A stretch of 25,518 bases of DNA from IMG/VR virus record IMGVR_UViG_3300030109_003494, positions 1-25,518 of that record; one strand, given 5' to 3'. Both the position numbers and the translations under genes were made by a program. How positions within the stretch are numbered: the first letter of the stretch is position 1; each line of letters begins with the position of its first letter. This document shows positions 13,505 to 22,740 of the stretch, piece after piece. The stretch is from a virus. Under the pieces are notes generated by a model. It saw only the letters and a list, made by a program, of their open reading frames with translations, made no database searches and had not been told where the DNA came from.

Positions 13505-13704
13505 TCTATAAGTCTATCTAGTTTCTCGTTTATTTCTATGACTTGTACTTCAATAACCGAGAGCCGTGTATCAATACGAAGCATATCTAAATCTTTTATC
13601 TTTGATTCAATGGCCGTGACCCGTGATGACATCATACCGTACGTTGTAGCAATACCAGCTACAATACCCATGATCCATATCCAATCACGTACAGATAGAT
13701 TCAT
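13501..13704 (-). CDS. Membrane-anchored coiled-coil protein (holin/XhlA-like candidate)
   Basis: A 67-residue product with one transmembrane segment near the N-terminus (DWIWIMGIVAGIATTYGMM, about 7-25). A heptad-patterned coiled coil follows (VTAIESKIKDLDMLRIDTRL to EINEKLDRL). A single span plus short coiled coil is seen in XhlA-type and i-spanin-like lysis accessory proteins. It sits at the end of the virion gene block, a usual place for lysis genes. No lysin is visible next to it. The start overlaps the stop of the 495-residue gene by one base. Confidence 0.65.
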   Translation of the reverse strand: MNLSVRDWIWIMGIVAGIATTYGMMSSRVTAIESKIKDLDMLRIDTRLSVIEVQVIEINEKLDRLID

Positions 13705-15191
13705 TATCTATTAGGATTTAAGTTAATGAATTGTGTTCCAGGTTGATCAGGATTAGAATCAAATAATCTTTCAAAAAGACTACGTTCGTCAACAGTGTTA
13801 TCTAATGAGTTTAAAATAGATAAAGCATCCGCTTCAGTTTGTGGGTTAGCAACACTAGGATCAGCTATCGCTGGTGTATTTATTTGAGGCTGTCCCAAAT
13901 TAGCTAAAGCATCACCAACATACTGATCAAACTCAACTGGATCAGCATTACTAGGAGGTAACATACTTGTAGATTCAAATCCTGTAAGATCATCTATTTC
14001 TTTTAATATTAGTTCTTTTTGTTGATCATTTAGTTCGGGGTTAGCGACTACGTTTTGTTTTAGCTGCATATTATTTTCCGCAACTTGATTGGCAAAGTTC
14101 TCTCCACTTACCTGAGTTCCCGGCATAATTATATTTTCATCTTTTAATCCTGTAATAGGAGGTTCTTTTACTTGCATGTTTACATTTCTATTGCCACTTG
14201 GATTTGTATTAAATACTTGTATGCCCGGAGTATTAGGATCTGCGTCAAAGGCTGTACCAATATCTTTTAAAAAGTTTGGTGCTAAGTTTAAACTTCGATC
14301 TTCTCCCGGTGTAGGATTTGTATTAAATACCTGTATCCCTGGCTCATTACGATTGGCATCAAGTAGTAATTCCAAAAAACTGGGGTCTGAAGCATCTGGT
14401 TTTGGTTTTACTTTTGGAATAATTAATTGTTGATTTAAAGGAACACCTGGTGGAGCAACGTCTAATCCTTTATCAAAATCATCTATTGTAATTGCCTCTG
14501 GTTCACCTGCACCTGCACCTGCACCAAAGCCTGTATCTAAAAGATATCTTTCACCAGGCATTTGATCACCTGCGTAAGGTATTTGTTTTTGATCAATACC
14601 TAAAAGTCCTTTTGCAAGTCTAGTTCCCGGAAGTCCTTGCTGTAATTGATTGGTAACAGGATACATCTTTGCAAACTCTTTTGGATATTCATTTTGTAAT
14701 TTTCTTGTTGGATCTAAGAAGTCTCTATTCTTTGTATCTTGAAAGGATGCTAGACCTGCATTAGTAAAGACAGGGCGACCATCACTTGTTTTAAGCATAG
14801 CTCCACTATCAGTTCTTAGTACACCACCCGGTACTTGCTTTGCTCTTTCATCACCTAATCTCGTTGTAAATGTATTTAATCTTGATCGAAGATCTTTTGC
14901 TAAATCTGTATTACCTTTTTCTAGAGCATTATTAATTCGTCTATCAAGACTACCAACACTTTGTTCTAAGCTTTTAATTTTAGTATTTGTATTTGTTTGA
15001 TTAGCTGCAGCTATGCCAGATTCTCTACCTCTATCATCAAACTTGGTCGTTGTTCTTTTACTAGGGCTTGGCCTATTTCTATCTCTGAATTGTTTAAAGC
15101 TTCTTTTATTTGCTGAACCGCCCGGTCTCCCTCTACGAGAGCCTCCTTTTCCGCCTTGTTTTTTTCTAGTTCTACGTCTTGGTGGTGGCAT
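13704..15191 (-). CDS. Virion-associated protein with Arg-rich N-terminus and triple repeat
   Basis: The product is 495 residues. The first 50 residues are extremely basic (MPPPRRRTRKKQGGKGGSRR at the start), so nucleic-acid contact is likely. A coiled-coil-prone part follows (about 70-110), then a Pro/Asn/Gln-rich, largely disordered remainder. Three repeats of an N-x(2)-PG-[IT]-Q-[VF]-[FI]-N-x-NP unit occur at about 277-294, 315-332 and 478-495, the last forming the very C-terminus. It is co-transcribed with the giant protein, two bases downstream of it. A structural or ejected virion role is inferred from position; no named family is recognised. Confidence 0.7.
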   Translation of the reverse strand: MPPPRRRTRKKQGGKGGSRRGRPGGSANKRSFKQFRDRNRPSPSKRTTTKFDDRGRESGIAAANQTNTNTKIKSLEQSVGSLDRRINNALEKGNTDLAKDLRSRLNTFTTRLGDERAKQVPGGVLRTDSGAMLKTSDGRPVFTNAGLASFQDTKNRDFLDPTRKLQNEYPKEFAKMYPVTNQLQQGLPGTRLAKGLLGIDQKQIPYAGDQMPGERYLLDTGFGAGAGAGEPEAITIDDFDKGLDVAPPGVPLNQQLIIPKVKPKPDASDPSFLELLLDANRNEPGIQVFNTNPTPGEDRSLNLAPNFLKDIGTAFDADPNTPGIQVFNTNPSGNRNVNMQVKEPPITGLKDENIIMPGTQVSGENFANQVAENNMQLKQNVVANPELNDQQKELILKEIDDLTGFESTSMLPPSNADPVEFDQYVGDALANLGQPQINTPAIADPSVANPQTEADALSILNSLDNTVDERSLFERLFDSNPDQPGTQFINLNPNR

Positions 15192-15192
15192 A

Positions 15193-18100
15193 CTATTGTC
15201 CTCTATTTGCTATTGCTTCTGTTATATCAATATCTCCGCTTTTGGCAAGTTGAGATCTATCTGATGGTGCTATTGTGCCAGTATTTTGTGAACTTTGTTG
15301 TAAGATATCTGGTATTACTAATCCAGATAAATTTGGTATGTTGATTGTAGGCTGTTTAATTGTTTCTAGAGGACTAGTAGTTGTGAGTGGTGTTGACTCT
15401 CCAGAACCAAAAGGTCCTTCAAGAAAACGAGATGCACTACCACCAATGTTTTCTTTACCCTTAAATATACCATCAATATTATCAAATAAAAGTGATCCTC
15501 TAAGCTCTCTAAATTTGCTGTTTATTGCATCTAATATATTCTTTCTATAGTTAGGCATCCCTCTTAGTTTTTCTGTGTCACGTAAGTTTTTTTTCATATA
15601 ATCAGGTATGGTGTATGGAGTAAACTGATTATTTATAAGAGCTAGTTTTTCTTTTTTACTTAATCTGTCATTTAAAAATTTATTTATTTTTGTTTTTGAA
15701 ACACCTAAAATTTCTGCCGCTTTTATAGCTTTTAACATTTGTTTATCTGCATCTAATTTCGCTCTATTTGCCTTGTTGTATATGTTTACAGCTTCTTCAG
15801 TACTGACCAAACCTCTTTGTAAATCTCTGGTCAAAATCTGTTTGGCATCTCTTACACGTCTTCTGTACTCCGATATTTTGTATTTACCTAAAGCATCTTC
15901 TAAAAAAGGATCTTGTATTCTAAATCCAAGAACACCAGCACTTTCGTTTAATACTTTATACTTTCTATTTAAATCATTAAAACTACCTGATGCAGCTAAA
16001 CCCAGTCTACCAAACTGTGTTAGTGATCCGGGCGCAAATACTTTCATCGCTTCAATAGTAACTTTACTTATTTTATCTCCCAAAGGATCTTCTGGATTAT
16101 ATACTCTTGACCCCTCTTTAGTTTGTCCACCTCTTAAAAATATATCTGCTGCAAAGTTAGTAAAAATTGCTTCTTCTACAAAAGGTTTCATTGTTTCGGA
16201 TGCACCAGCAATAGCTGCTGTTGTCATATTTTGTATAAAGCCCTCCTCGTCTATTGCACCCTTTCTCATTTCATTTAATGCTGTTCTAAATGGACGAGTG
16301 AGTGCATCATATGCATTAGTATGTGAGTAATCTATGTAATATAATTGACCATCTTGTTTAACTGGTATGATGTCAGAATTCTTTGACCACTCTGGTAGAT
16401 ATTCTTTAAGAGCATTTATCTGTTCATTACTTACGCCACTTATTAATTGACCCATTTCTGAAAAAGCTTTTCCAGAACCAAGTCCAAATACTGCCATGCT
16501 ACCAAGTCTCGTCATACCTATTCCACGAAGTAAAGGATCATTAAATTCTTTTACTCCTCTTGTAATGGTATTAACTCCTGTTCTAATTATCTCTGCAGGA
16601 AAAGCAACGAAGTTACCAAAGGGTAGTTTACGAAGAAGCTGTATTCCTTTTCCAACATAATCATAATTTGGAATATTATTTCTAACAATGTCAGCAGCAT
16701 ACTGATCAATAAATCTATCTATTCCTGATGCTTCAATTATTTCTCCATTATCATTTTTTCTAACAGGTGCATTTATATCATCAATACCAAATTTTTTTGC
16801 AAGATCTGCATACTTTGTAGTAAAACTTGTATTATTATTTAAAAACTCTTTTTGAAATAGTGTGTTAATTTTTTCCTTTTCTGCGTAAAAATTTTGTATT
16901 TTGTAGAAATCATCCTCAGCTTGATACAATGTTCTTGCACCTTTTCTAATTGGATCAAACCCTTCAAATTTTCTACCAAGAGAATCAAGAAAAGTTTGTG
17001 TCTTTCCAAGCTCTGTCATATTGTCTACACCTTCTGATATTTCATCCAAAGTTCTTTGTAAGTCTCCTAATCTAGCACTTGTATTTACAACACCAAGTCT
17101 CTGTAGTTTTTGATACTCATCAAATTGACCTTGCAAATCTTCAACGGTATTAAATTTTCTTTTAAAATCAGATGCTAATTGACTTTTTAAATTAGGAAAT
17201 AACACTCTCTTAGCCTCTGCAAATGCGCCTGGTTTAAATAAATTACCATTAACAGCAGAAAAAGATAACGCACTAATAAGATTTCTAAAGTGTGTGATAG
17301 GTGAAAGAGTCGTTTTCATTTCTTGTGTTAATGCTTTTGGTCCTAACAAAAAGGTATTATACAAAGCTCCTAATGTGCTTCCTCCTTGTGTATCATCAGA
17401 AAATTTTGCTATGGATTTTGCCACAGCTTCTGTAGTAAATTTACCATTCAAAGGATTAAAAGGATTTGATGTCACAATTTTTTCTGTAAAGTTAACACCA
17501 TCACCAGATGCAGCTTCTTTAAAAATAAACTTACCCAATCCTGCATCATACACTTCTGTAAAATACTTTGATGAATTTAAAAAATCTTCCATTTTAGCAA
17601 CTGATTTTACAAACTGTTGATTAGGATCTTTTACTTCTCCTAAAAGGTCACGAATTTCTTTGGGTAGATTTCTTCTTTTTTTAAATATTTCTGCATCTAC
17701 AACTTTTCTTTTTACCAATACATCTCCAACTCCAGTCTCATCTCCCGTTTGAAGTATGGTATCAATGTAATCATCCATGGCTTTTGCCATTTGAGGATCT
17801 TTAGGAGTAAATCCAACTATATTATCTCCTTCTTTTACAGCACTTCCCAATGAAGGAATTTTCGATGCTATGTAACCTTTTGCTTTATTTATTATTGAAG
17901 TACCTTCAGTCGTTGATTTTAATTCTTTAATATAATTTTGTTTTGTTGAACCACTAAATCTATAGCTTCTTGTTAAGTACTCACCGATGTTAGCTGAAAC
18001 TGTATCAATAAATTTAGTTCCACCTGGATCAGCAGATTGTGCTAAAGGATTTGCCATAATTTTTTTTGAAAGAGTATCTATTTTACTACGCATACCCCCT

Positions 18101-19254
18101 AGAATAGGAACCACATCACCAAAGCCCATGGCTTTAATACGCTCTCCTATCTCTTGAAATTTTTTAACATCTTTTGTAGGATTAGTTGTTAGATAATCAT
18201 AAAACATTTCCATGACTTTATCTCTTTCACGTATCATTTTACCATCCATCCTTTTGTTAAATTTTTTTTCTAAAATTTTTGTTGTATCAGTGAATAAATC
18301 TTGAGCTAAACGACTAGCATCACCAACTGCTGCTCTGTTAGCGGCAATCATTCTCTTTTCAGACATGAACATTGCTTCAGGATTATCTGCTCGTGATCTT
18401 GCGTATGAAAATATTTTATCTATGTAACGAACAATATTATTTTTATTAAAAGCAAAACCTTCTTCTGCTGTTTTTGAAACAGGCACACCATTCTCTAAGT
18501 AAGTTACCTCAGCTGGATTGTGTAATATGTCTCCTTTTTTCCCAAAACTAAATATCTTACCATCACTACCTCTCATTAAAGTCCCTATGCCCTTTAATCC
18601 CGGTAATAATATTTTATCAAAAAGACCGAACCCTAACGCACTTTCTGTTCCAAATTTAAGTCTATTTTTTAAACGTCTAAAAGCCTCTCTTCTTCCTACA
18701 TAACCTTCTTGACTATCTGTTTCCGTTAATCCAAAACCTACAGCGTCTCCTATTGTTCCTAAATCTTGTGTATGTGCTGCAGCTTCTGCCAACCCTACGG
18801 ACAGCGCTCTTGTCATCACAGGTTTTCTAGTGAATAAACCAGCGTTCTTTGCTTTTAATAATTTACCAGATGCTTTTAAAGCTATACCGCCTGGTACACC
18901 AAGTTGTGTTAATACTTCTGTAACAGATCCTGTCCATCTATCGTCAGCTAAATCTTCTAATTTTGTAAAAGTTTTTGTGCTATCAAACCAATCTTCTACA
19001 TCTTTTGTTAAGTCTGTTCCAAGTCCTAAATCAACTAAAGTAGTTCCAAGGGTCGTGATTCCTTCAACAGATTTTACCGCACCAGATCCTATACCAGCCA
19101 CGGCAGATGTTATTAATCCTGTTTTCTTATCATCTACTGCTTTTTCTGTTTTTGTTGATATGTTATTTTTTTTAAGAATGTCAGGAACTATAAATTTAAT
19201 TTCTTCTTCATCTTCTTTTTTCTTAAGAATATCAGGAACGATTAAATCGACCAT
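15193..19254 (-). CDS. Giant internal virion (ejection) protein
   Basis: A 1353-residue product. It starts MVDLIVPDILKKK, repeats FIVPDILKK at 21-28, and has a third copy, LVIPDILQQ, near 1312-1320. Long helical segments alternate with hydrophobic Gly/Ala stretches (e.g. SAVAGIGSGAVKSVEGITTL near the start). LPFGNFVAFPAEIIRTGVNT and KEYLPEWSKNSDIIPVKQDG in the second half match segments I recall from large structural proteins of uncultured marine phages. By size and place it corresponds to T7 gp16-like ejection proteins that enter the cell with the DNA. I see no transglycosylase motif. It has no ATP-binding site. Confidence 0.75.
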   Translation of the reverse strand: MVDLIVPDILKKKEDEEEIKFIVPDILKKNNISTKTEKAVDDKKTGLITSAVAGIGSGAVKSVEGITTLGTTLVDLGLGTDLTKDVEDWFDSTKTFTKLEDLADDRWTGSVTEVLTQLGVPGGIALKASGKLLKAKNAGLFTRKPVMTRALSVGLAEAAAHTQDLGTIGDAVGFGLTETDSQEGYVGRREAFRRLKNRLKFGTESALGFGLFDKILLPGLKGIGTLMRGSDGKIFSFGKKGDILHNPAEVTYLENGVPVSKTAEEGFAFNKNNIVRYIDKIFSYARSRADNPEAMFMSEKRMIAANRAAVGDASRLAQDLFTDTTKILEKKFNKRMDGKMIRERDKVMEMFYDYLTTNPTKDVKKFQEIGERIKAMGFGDVVPILGGMRSKIDTLSKKIMANPLAQSADPGGTKFIDTVSANIGEYLTRSYRFSGSTKQNYIKELKSTTEGTSIINKAKGYIASKIPSLGSAVKEGDNIVGFTPKDPQMAKAMDDYIDTILQTGDETGVGDVLVKRKVVDAEIFKKRRNLPKEIRDLLGEVKDPNQQFVKSVAKMEDFLNSSKYFTEVYDAGLGKFIFKEAASGDGVNFTEKIVTSNPFNPLNGKFTTEAVAKSIAKFSDDTQGGSTLGALYNTFLLGPKALTQEMKTTLSPITHFRNLISALSFSAVNGNLFKPGAFAEAKRVLFPNLKSQLASDFKRKFNTVEDLQGQFDEYQKLQRLGVVNTSARLGDLQRTLDEISEGVDNMTELGKTQTFLDSLGRKFEGFDPIRKGARTLYQAEDDFYKIQNFYAEKEKINTLFQKEFLNNNTSFTTKYADLAKKFGIDDINAPVRKNDNGEIIEASGIDRFIDQYAADIVRNNIPNYDYVGKGIQLLRKLPFGNFVAFPAEIIRTGVNTITRGVKEFNDPLLRGIGMTRLGSMAVFGLGSGKAFSEMGQLISGVSNEQINALKEYLPEWSKNSDIIPVKQDGQLYYIDYSHTNAYDALTRPFRTALNEMRKGAIDEEGFIQNMTTAAIAGASETMKPFVEEAIFTNFAADIFLRGGQTKEGSRVYNPEDPLGDKISKVTIEAMKVFAPGSLTQFGRLGLAASGSFNDLNRKYKVLNESAGVLGFRIQDPFLEDALGKYKISEYRRRVRDAKQILTRDLQRGLVSTEEAVNIYNKANRAKLDADKQMLKAIKAAEILGVSKTKINKFLNDRLSKKEKLALINNQFTPYTIPDYMKKNLRDTEKLRGMPNYRKNILDAINSKFRELRGSLLFDNIDGIFKGKENIGGSASRFLEGPFGSGESTPLTTTSPLETIKQPTINIPNLSGLVIPDILQQSSQNTGTIAPSDRSQLAKSGDIDITEAIANRGQ

Positions 19255-19255
19255 A

Positions 19256-20458
19256 TTAACTTGAAGGAGTAATGCCTTGGTCTGCTAAAAATTTATTTAT
19301 TTCCTCATCAGTGGCTTTTGGATTGGCTTCTTTTGTTGCAACGAATGCATCTTCATACGAAACAGAAGATCCTGTGCTACCATCATAAATATTACCTAAA
19401 TTTTGTTGTGCCTCTTCCTGACTTTCACCAGTTACACCCATCCAATTAGTTATATTATTTCTAATATATTCTTCTTTAGTCTCACCTAATTTTAATCCTC
19501 TTGCTAATCTTATTTGATCTTTTGAATTTAAATCAGGAGCCATTAATTGTATTGTTGCTAAATTTTGTTGAAAGTCTGTTCCTCCTGTAGCGTCCATTTC
19601 TGCAAGTTCTTTTTCTTGTGCAAACTCTCTTTCTTGTTGTTGCTGTTTTAATCCTTGTTCTACTGCTGCCATTTTTATTTTATCGGCACGGTCAGCTAAT
19701 GCTGTCCCTACTTTGGCAAACTCTGCCAGTGGTTCTCTAGCTGATCTTGCTATTTTATCCGCAAGATTACCACCCTTAGAACTAGCCAATCCTAAACCAA
19801 ATTGAACCATGGCATTATATACCGCAGCTTTACCTCTTCCTTTTGTATCACCTAAATACTTGTCAAATATGGACATATTTTCTTTGATATAATCATCAAG
19901 TTTTCCATCTTTAATATCGTTTGATTGTTTATTTGTTATTTTAAATACATCCTGTATGCCTTTTGCTTTTTCTCCTTCAGGTGTATCTGTTGTTTCCCCT
20001 GCTAAATTTTTTATGCCTTCACTTAACATACTTTCAGCGGCTTGTTTTCTATCTGCTCCAGTTTTCTTTCCTTTGGTTTCAGTTATTTGAGAATCATCTA
20101 TTTTATTATTTTCTACACTTTGTTCAGCGTTGTTCATTAAAGCGTCATAAGCCATGAAACCTCCAGTTCCAACAGCGGTCTGTCCTGCTATATTTTTAAA
20201 ACTTGGATTAAGAATTCCTGGTAATTGACCTCTCATACCCAATGCTTCTATTCCTTTTTGATTTGGGTTAAATCTAAATGTATTAACATTTACAGGTCCT
20301 TGAATAGGTCTTCTTGCGCCACCTACAAAATAGTTTTTTACATTACTTGGTTTAACAAGACCCTTTGCACCTCTTCCAAGAGCCATAGCACCTCTAATAG
20401 CATAAGGAGCAGCTCTTAAGGCTAGAGAACCTAATCCAAAAGCAATTGGTAAAACCAT
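19256..20458 (-). CDS. Putative internal virion protein
   Basis: A 400-residue product. Its N-terminus is hydrophobic and basic (LPIAFGLGSLALRAAPYAIR), which could insert in a membrane. The middle is acidic and Gln/Lys-rich, with a helical EQGLKQQQQEREFAQEKELA segment near 270. The C-terminal part (SYEDAFVATKEANPKATDEEINKFLADQGI) looks like a small helical domain. TAATG overlap with the upstream gene and two bases to the giant protein show a single transcription unit. The assignment rests on context with the other ejection-like proteins. Confidence 0.65.
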   Translation of the reverse strand: MVLPIAFGLGSLALRAAPYAIRGAMALGRGAKGLVKPSNVKNYFVGGARRPIQGPVNVNTFRFNPNQKGIEALGMRGQLPGILNPSFKNIAGQTAVGTGGFMAYDALMNNAEQSVENNKIDDSQITETKGKKTGADRKQAAESMLSEGIKNLAGETTDTPEGEKAKGIQDVFKITNKQSNDIKDGKLDDYIKENMSIFDKYLGDTKGRGKAAVYNAMVQFGLGLASSKGGNLADKIARSAREPLAEFAKVGTALADRADKIKMAAVEQGLKQQQQEREFAQEKELAEMDATGGTDFQQNLATIQLMAPDLNSKDQIRLARGLKLGETKEEYIRNNITNWMGVTGESQEEAQQNLGNIYDGSTGSSVSYEDAFVATKEANPKATDEEINKFLADQGITPSS

Positions 20459-21447
20459 TAGTTACCTAAACCTGGTATGTTACTAAAAGCGTCTTGTATA
20501 CCACCAAAGCCTTGACCAAATTGACCAAGAGCGCCAAGACCAGCGATACCTAAACCAAGTGCTTGAGCAAATGGACTAGTGCTAGGTTCTTGTATGTAGG
20601 AGATACCACCACTAGGTGTGCCTCGTAGTATATCACTTGCAAAACCAAGTCTTGTAAATGGCTCACGTTGTGCTTGAACTTGTTGTTGTCTTTGTGCTTC
20701 TAATTGTGCTTGACCAAGTTGTTGTTGTAATCCACCAACACCAAGAAGTGATTGAACATCTTGTTGACCTAACTGTTGACCAAGAGCGCCAAGACCAGCT
20801 TGTACTCTACCAAGATTACCTAACTGTTGACCAGCCATTAATTGTCTTCTTTGTTGTGATTCTTGTGCACCCATTGCAGCACGTTGTGCTTGTTGAAAGT
20901 TTCGTGATAAATCTTCAAATACTCTTCTTGATTTTATGTCTTGTAAATTACGATCTAGTTCTGCTTCTTGTACACCGAATCTAGAACCACCAAATACTCC
21001 TGCTCTTGTTGCTTGACCTGCTAATCTATTTCTAGCTTGATCTCCTTGACGATCTAATTCTGCTAAAGCTTGTTGCGTAACCTGTTGTTGATACGGGTCC
21101 ATGAAAGCTTGTGATTGTGATGGCTGAAAAGCTTGTGTGCCACCAATTAAACCAGCAACCCCTAGGTCTGCTGTTGACATTCCTCTTTGTAATGCAGGTT
21201 GAAAAGCACCTACATTTTGACTTGCTAATCCAAAAGCTTGCTGTTGTTGAGGCGTGAATCCTGCAAATTGAAATCCTGGTACGGGTTGTGAAACACCTGC
21301 TCTACCAAACTTACGTAAGTTAAAATCAGCATCACTTTCACCAGATAGTCTTGTTGCATTTGGATCACCAAATACAGAAGCTAAAAGCTGTTCAGCTCTT
21401 TTTTCAATATACTCTGGTTGTCTCTGTATTTGAGTTGTTGTACTCAC
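20458..21447 (-). CDS. Gln-rich internal virion protein
   Basis: A 329-residue product very rich in Gln, Gly, Ala and Leu. The central MDPYQQQVTQQALAELDRQG followed by AGVFGGSRFGVQEAEL is a pattern conserved in structural proteins of many podoviruses as I recall them. After it come about 100 residues of GLGALGQQLGQQ-type repeats. A long, flexible amphipathic Gln/Gly protein fits a tail- or core-associated ejection component. Overlaps of one base on both sides indicate one operon. Exact family uncertain. Confidence 0.7.
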   Translation of the reverse strand: MSTTTQIQRQPEYIEKRAEQLLASVFGDPNATRLSGESDADFNLRKFGRAGVSQPVPGFQFAGFTPQQQQAFGLASQNVGAFQPALQRGMSTADLGVAGLIGGTQAFQPSQSQAFMDPYQQQVTQQALAELDRQGDQARNRLAGQATRAGVFGGSRFGVQEAELDRNLQDIKSRRVFEDLSRNFQQAQRAAMGAQESQQRRQLMAGQQLGNLGRVQAGLGALGQQLGQQDVQSLLGVGGLQQQLGQAQLEAQRQQQVQAQREPFTRLGFASDILRGTPSGGISYIQEPSTSPFAQALGLGIAGLGALGQFGQGFGGIQDAFSNIPGLGN

Positions 21448-22316
21448 TAAGCTTTACCTCCATAATTTTTTTGTAGACTATACAAGAATTTTGATCCTCT
21501 GTCTCTAGTATCTTCTTTTCCTGTACCACCCATTGCTTGTCCTAATCCTCTTACCGTTCTTGCATTAACAACAAATTCACCATCACTTAACATTGCTGGT
21601 ATTTCATCACTTGTTTCTGTTCCTGGTCCTGCTATCTTACCATTCTTACGGGGAAAACCACCTTCTTGCAAACTTATAATACCACCATTTCTTTTACCCA
21701 TTAAACTAGAACCGTATTGTGAGTAAGGAATAATACTTGTTGGCATAATATCTGCTTGTCCTAATTGTTTAAAAGGATCTACTGTACCAAATACACTAGG
21801 CATCATTTCTGAATCTTTTTGTTCTTGTTCACTACCCATTAAACCTGTAGCTCCTGCAAGAAGAGCGGCACTTGTTAATGGTTTTGCTTTTATAAGGGCA
21901 GCAGCTTTTTGAAGTGCGTTAGGTGATATCATTTTGCCTCCAGCTAAATTTTTAATACCTGCAGCTTTCATTGATGCTGCGGCTTGAGCATTAGCTGCTC
22001 CAGCTCCTCCGGGTGTAATAGTAAGACCTCCTGCGGAAGTAGCCCCTCCACCACCTAATAAACCACCAAGACCTGCACCTGGTGTCATGCCTAAAAATCT
22101 TGTAGCTCCATATCCTGCAGCTCCACCTAGTAAAGCATTACGCAAAGATTCTTGAGGACTTCTGCCCCCAACTAAACTACCTATACCTGCACCTAAACCA
22201 GAGCCTAATGCTCCACCTAGTGCGGGTCCACCGTAAAGATAGCCTAATCCAGCTCCTATTACAGGCGCTGCTTTTTGTACTAACTTCTTAGCAGACTTAA
22301 AAATCTTTTTTAGCAT
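21447..22316 (-). CDS. Gly-rich, membrane-active virion protein candidate
   Basis: A 289-residue product. I chose the ATG at 22316, which has AAAGGAG just upstream; a TTG five codons earlier also lies in frame. After a basic start (LKKIFKSAKKLVQKAAP) come about 100 residues of Gly/Ala with glycine-zipper spacing (GAGLGYLYGG, GSGLGAGIGSLVGG). That is typical of proteins that insert in membranes. The C-terminus DEIPAMLSDGEFVVNARTVR is a motif I know from several marine phage virion proteins. It is the first gene behind the leftward promoter at 22394-22422, so it leads the ejection-protein operon. Confidence 0.7.
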   Translation of the reverse strand: MLKKIFKSAKKLVQKAAPVIGAGLGYLYGGPALGGALGSGLGAGIGSLVGGRSPQESLRNALLGGAAGYGATRFLGMTPGAGLGGLLGGGGATSAGGLTITPGGAGAANAQAAASMKAAGIKNLAGGKMISPNALQKAAALIKAKPLTSAALLAGATGLMGSEQEQKDSEMMPSVFGTVDPFKQLGQADIMPTSIIPYSQYGSSLMGKRNGGIISLQEGGFPRKNGKIAGPGTETSDEIPAMLSDGEFVVNARTVRGLGQAMGGTGKEDTRDRGSKFLYSLQKNYGGKA

Positions 22317-22365
22317 GTTCTCCTTTTGCAAATCATGATTGTTAAATAGTGCAAGGAGGCTGGCC

Positions 22366-22395
22366 TTGTGAAATAAGCCTAATTAATCATATAAT
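22366..22395 (+). promoter_or_regulatory. Rightward promoter for the 22429 gene
   Basis: TTGTGA (22366-22371), an 18-base spacer and a perfect TATAAT (22390-22395). The -10 shares bases with the leftward -10. Confidence 0.5.
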
Positions 22396-22422
22396 TATAG
22401 GCAAATTTCTAGTAATGTGCAA
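22394..22422 (-). promoter_or_regulatory. Leftward promoter of the ejection-protein operon
   Basis: On the minus strand TTGCAC (22422-22417), a 17-base spacer and perfect TATAAT (22399-22394). Transcription would start about 70 bases before the ATG at 22316. Confidence 0.7.
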
Positions 22423-22428
22423 CTACAA

Positions 22429-22710
22429 ATGAGCTTTGATATTACAAAGGTTCCTATGGTTCGTGTAACGTGGTTAGACGCTCGTGATATGGAAACTGGT
22501 TGGTTGCCTATAAAAGATATAATTAATGCACCGTTGGCCGTGTGTCAAGAAGTAGGGTGGATGGTTGTAAATACCGATGAAAAGATAGTTATTATGCGTT
22601 CTTGGTGCACAGATAAAGATGATAACCATGGAGGTGGTGCCATTGCTATACCAAAAGGTTGGGTAACAAAGGTAGAGTATTTGCACGTCGGCTATTCTGA
22701 AAAGAATTAG
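22429..22710 (+). CDS. Small conserved phage protein embedded in the virion block
   Basis: The product is 93 residues from ATG 22429. Other starts are GTG 22417 (97 residues) and ATG 22456, which has AAAGG in front (84 residues). MVRVTWLDARDMETGW, then VCQEVGWMVVNTDEKIVIM, then AIAIPKGWVTKVEYL form a compact beta-rich domain of the kind found as small accessory proteins in many phages. It is opposite in direction to all neighbours and has its own promoter, so it is expressed separately from the virion genes. Function unknown. Confidence 0.75.
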   Translation: MSFDITKVPMVRVTWLDARDMETGWLPIKDIINAPLAVCQEVGWMVVNTDEKIVIMRSWCTDKDDNHGGGAIAIPKGWVTKVEYLHVGYSEKN

Positions 22711-22740
22711 TTGTCAAGAAAACAATTTTAAAAAGTTCTG

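Noticed and set aside
14176-15344. Several plus-strand frames opposite the 495- and 1353-residue genes
   Set aside because: Leu/Ser/Phe-rich complements of Lys/Asn/Glu-rich genes, without ribosome binding sites.
20658-20984. A Val/Leu/Gln-rich 108-codon plus-strand frame
   Set aside because: It is the complement of the Gln/Ala repeat region of the virion protein at 20458-21447.
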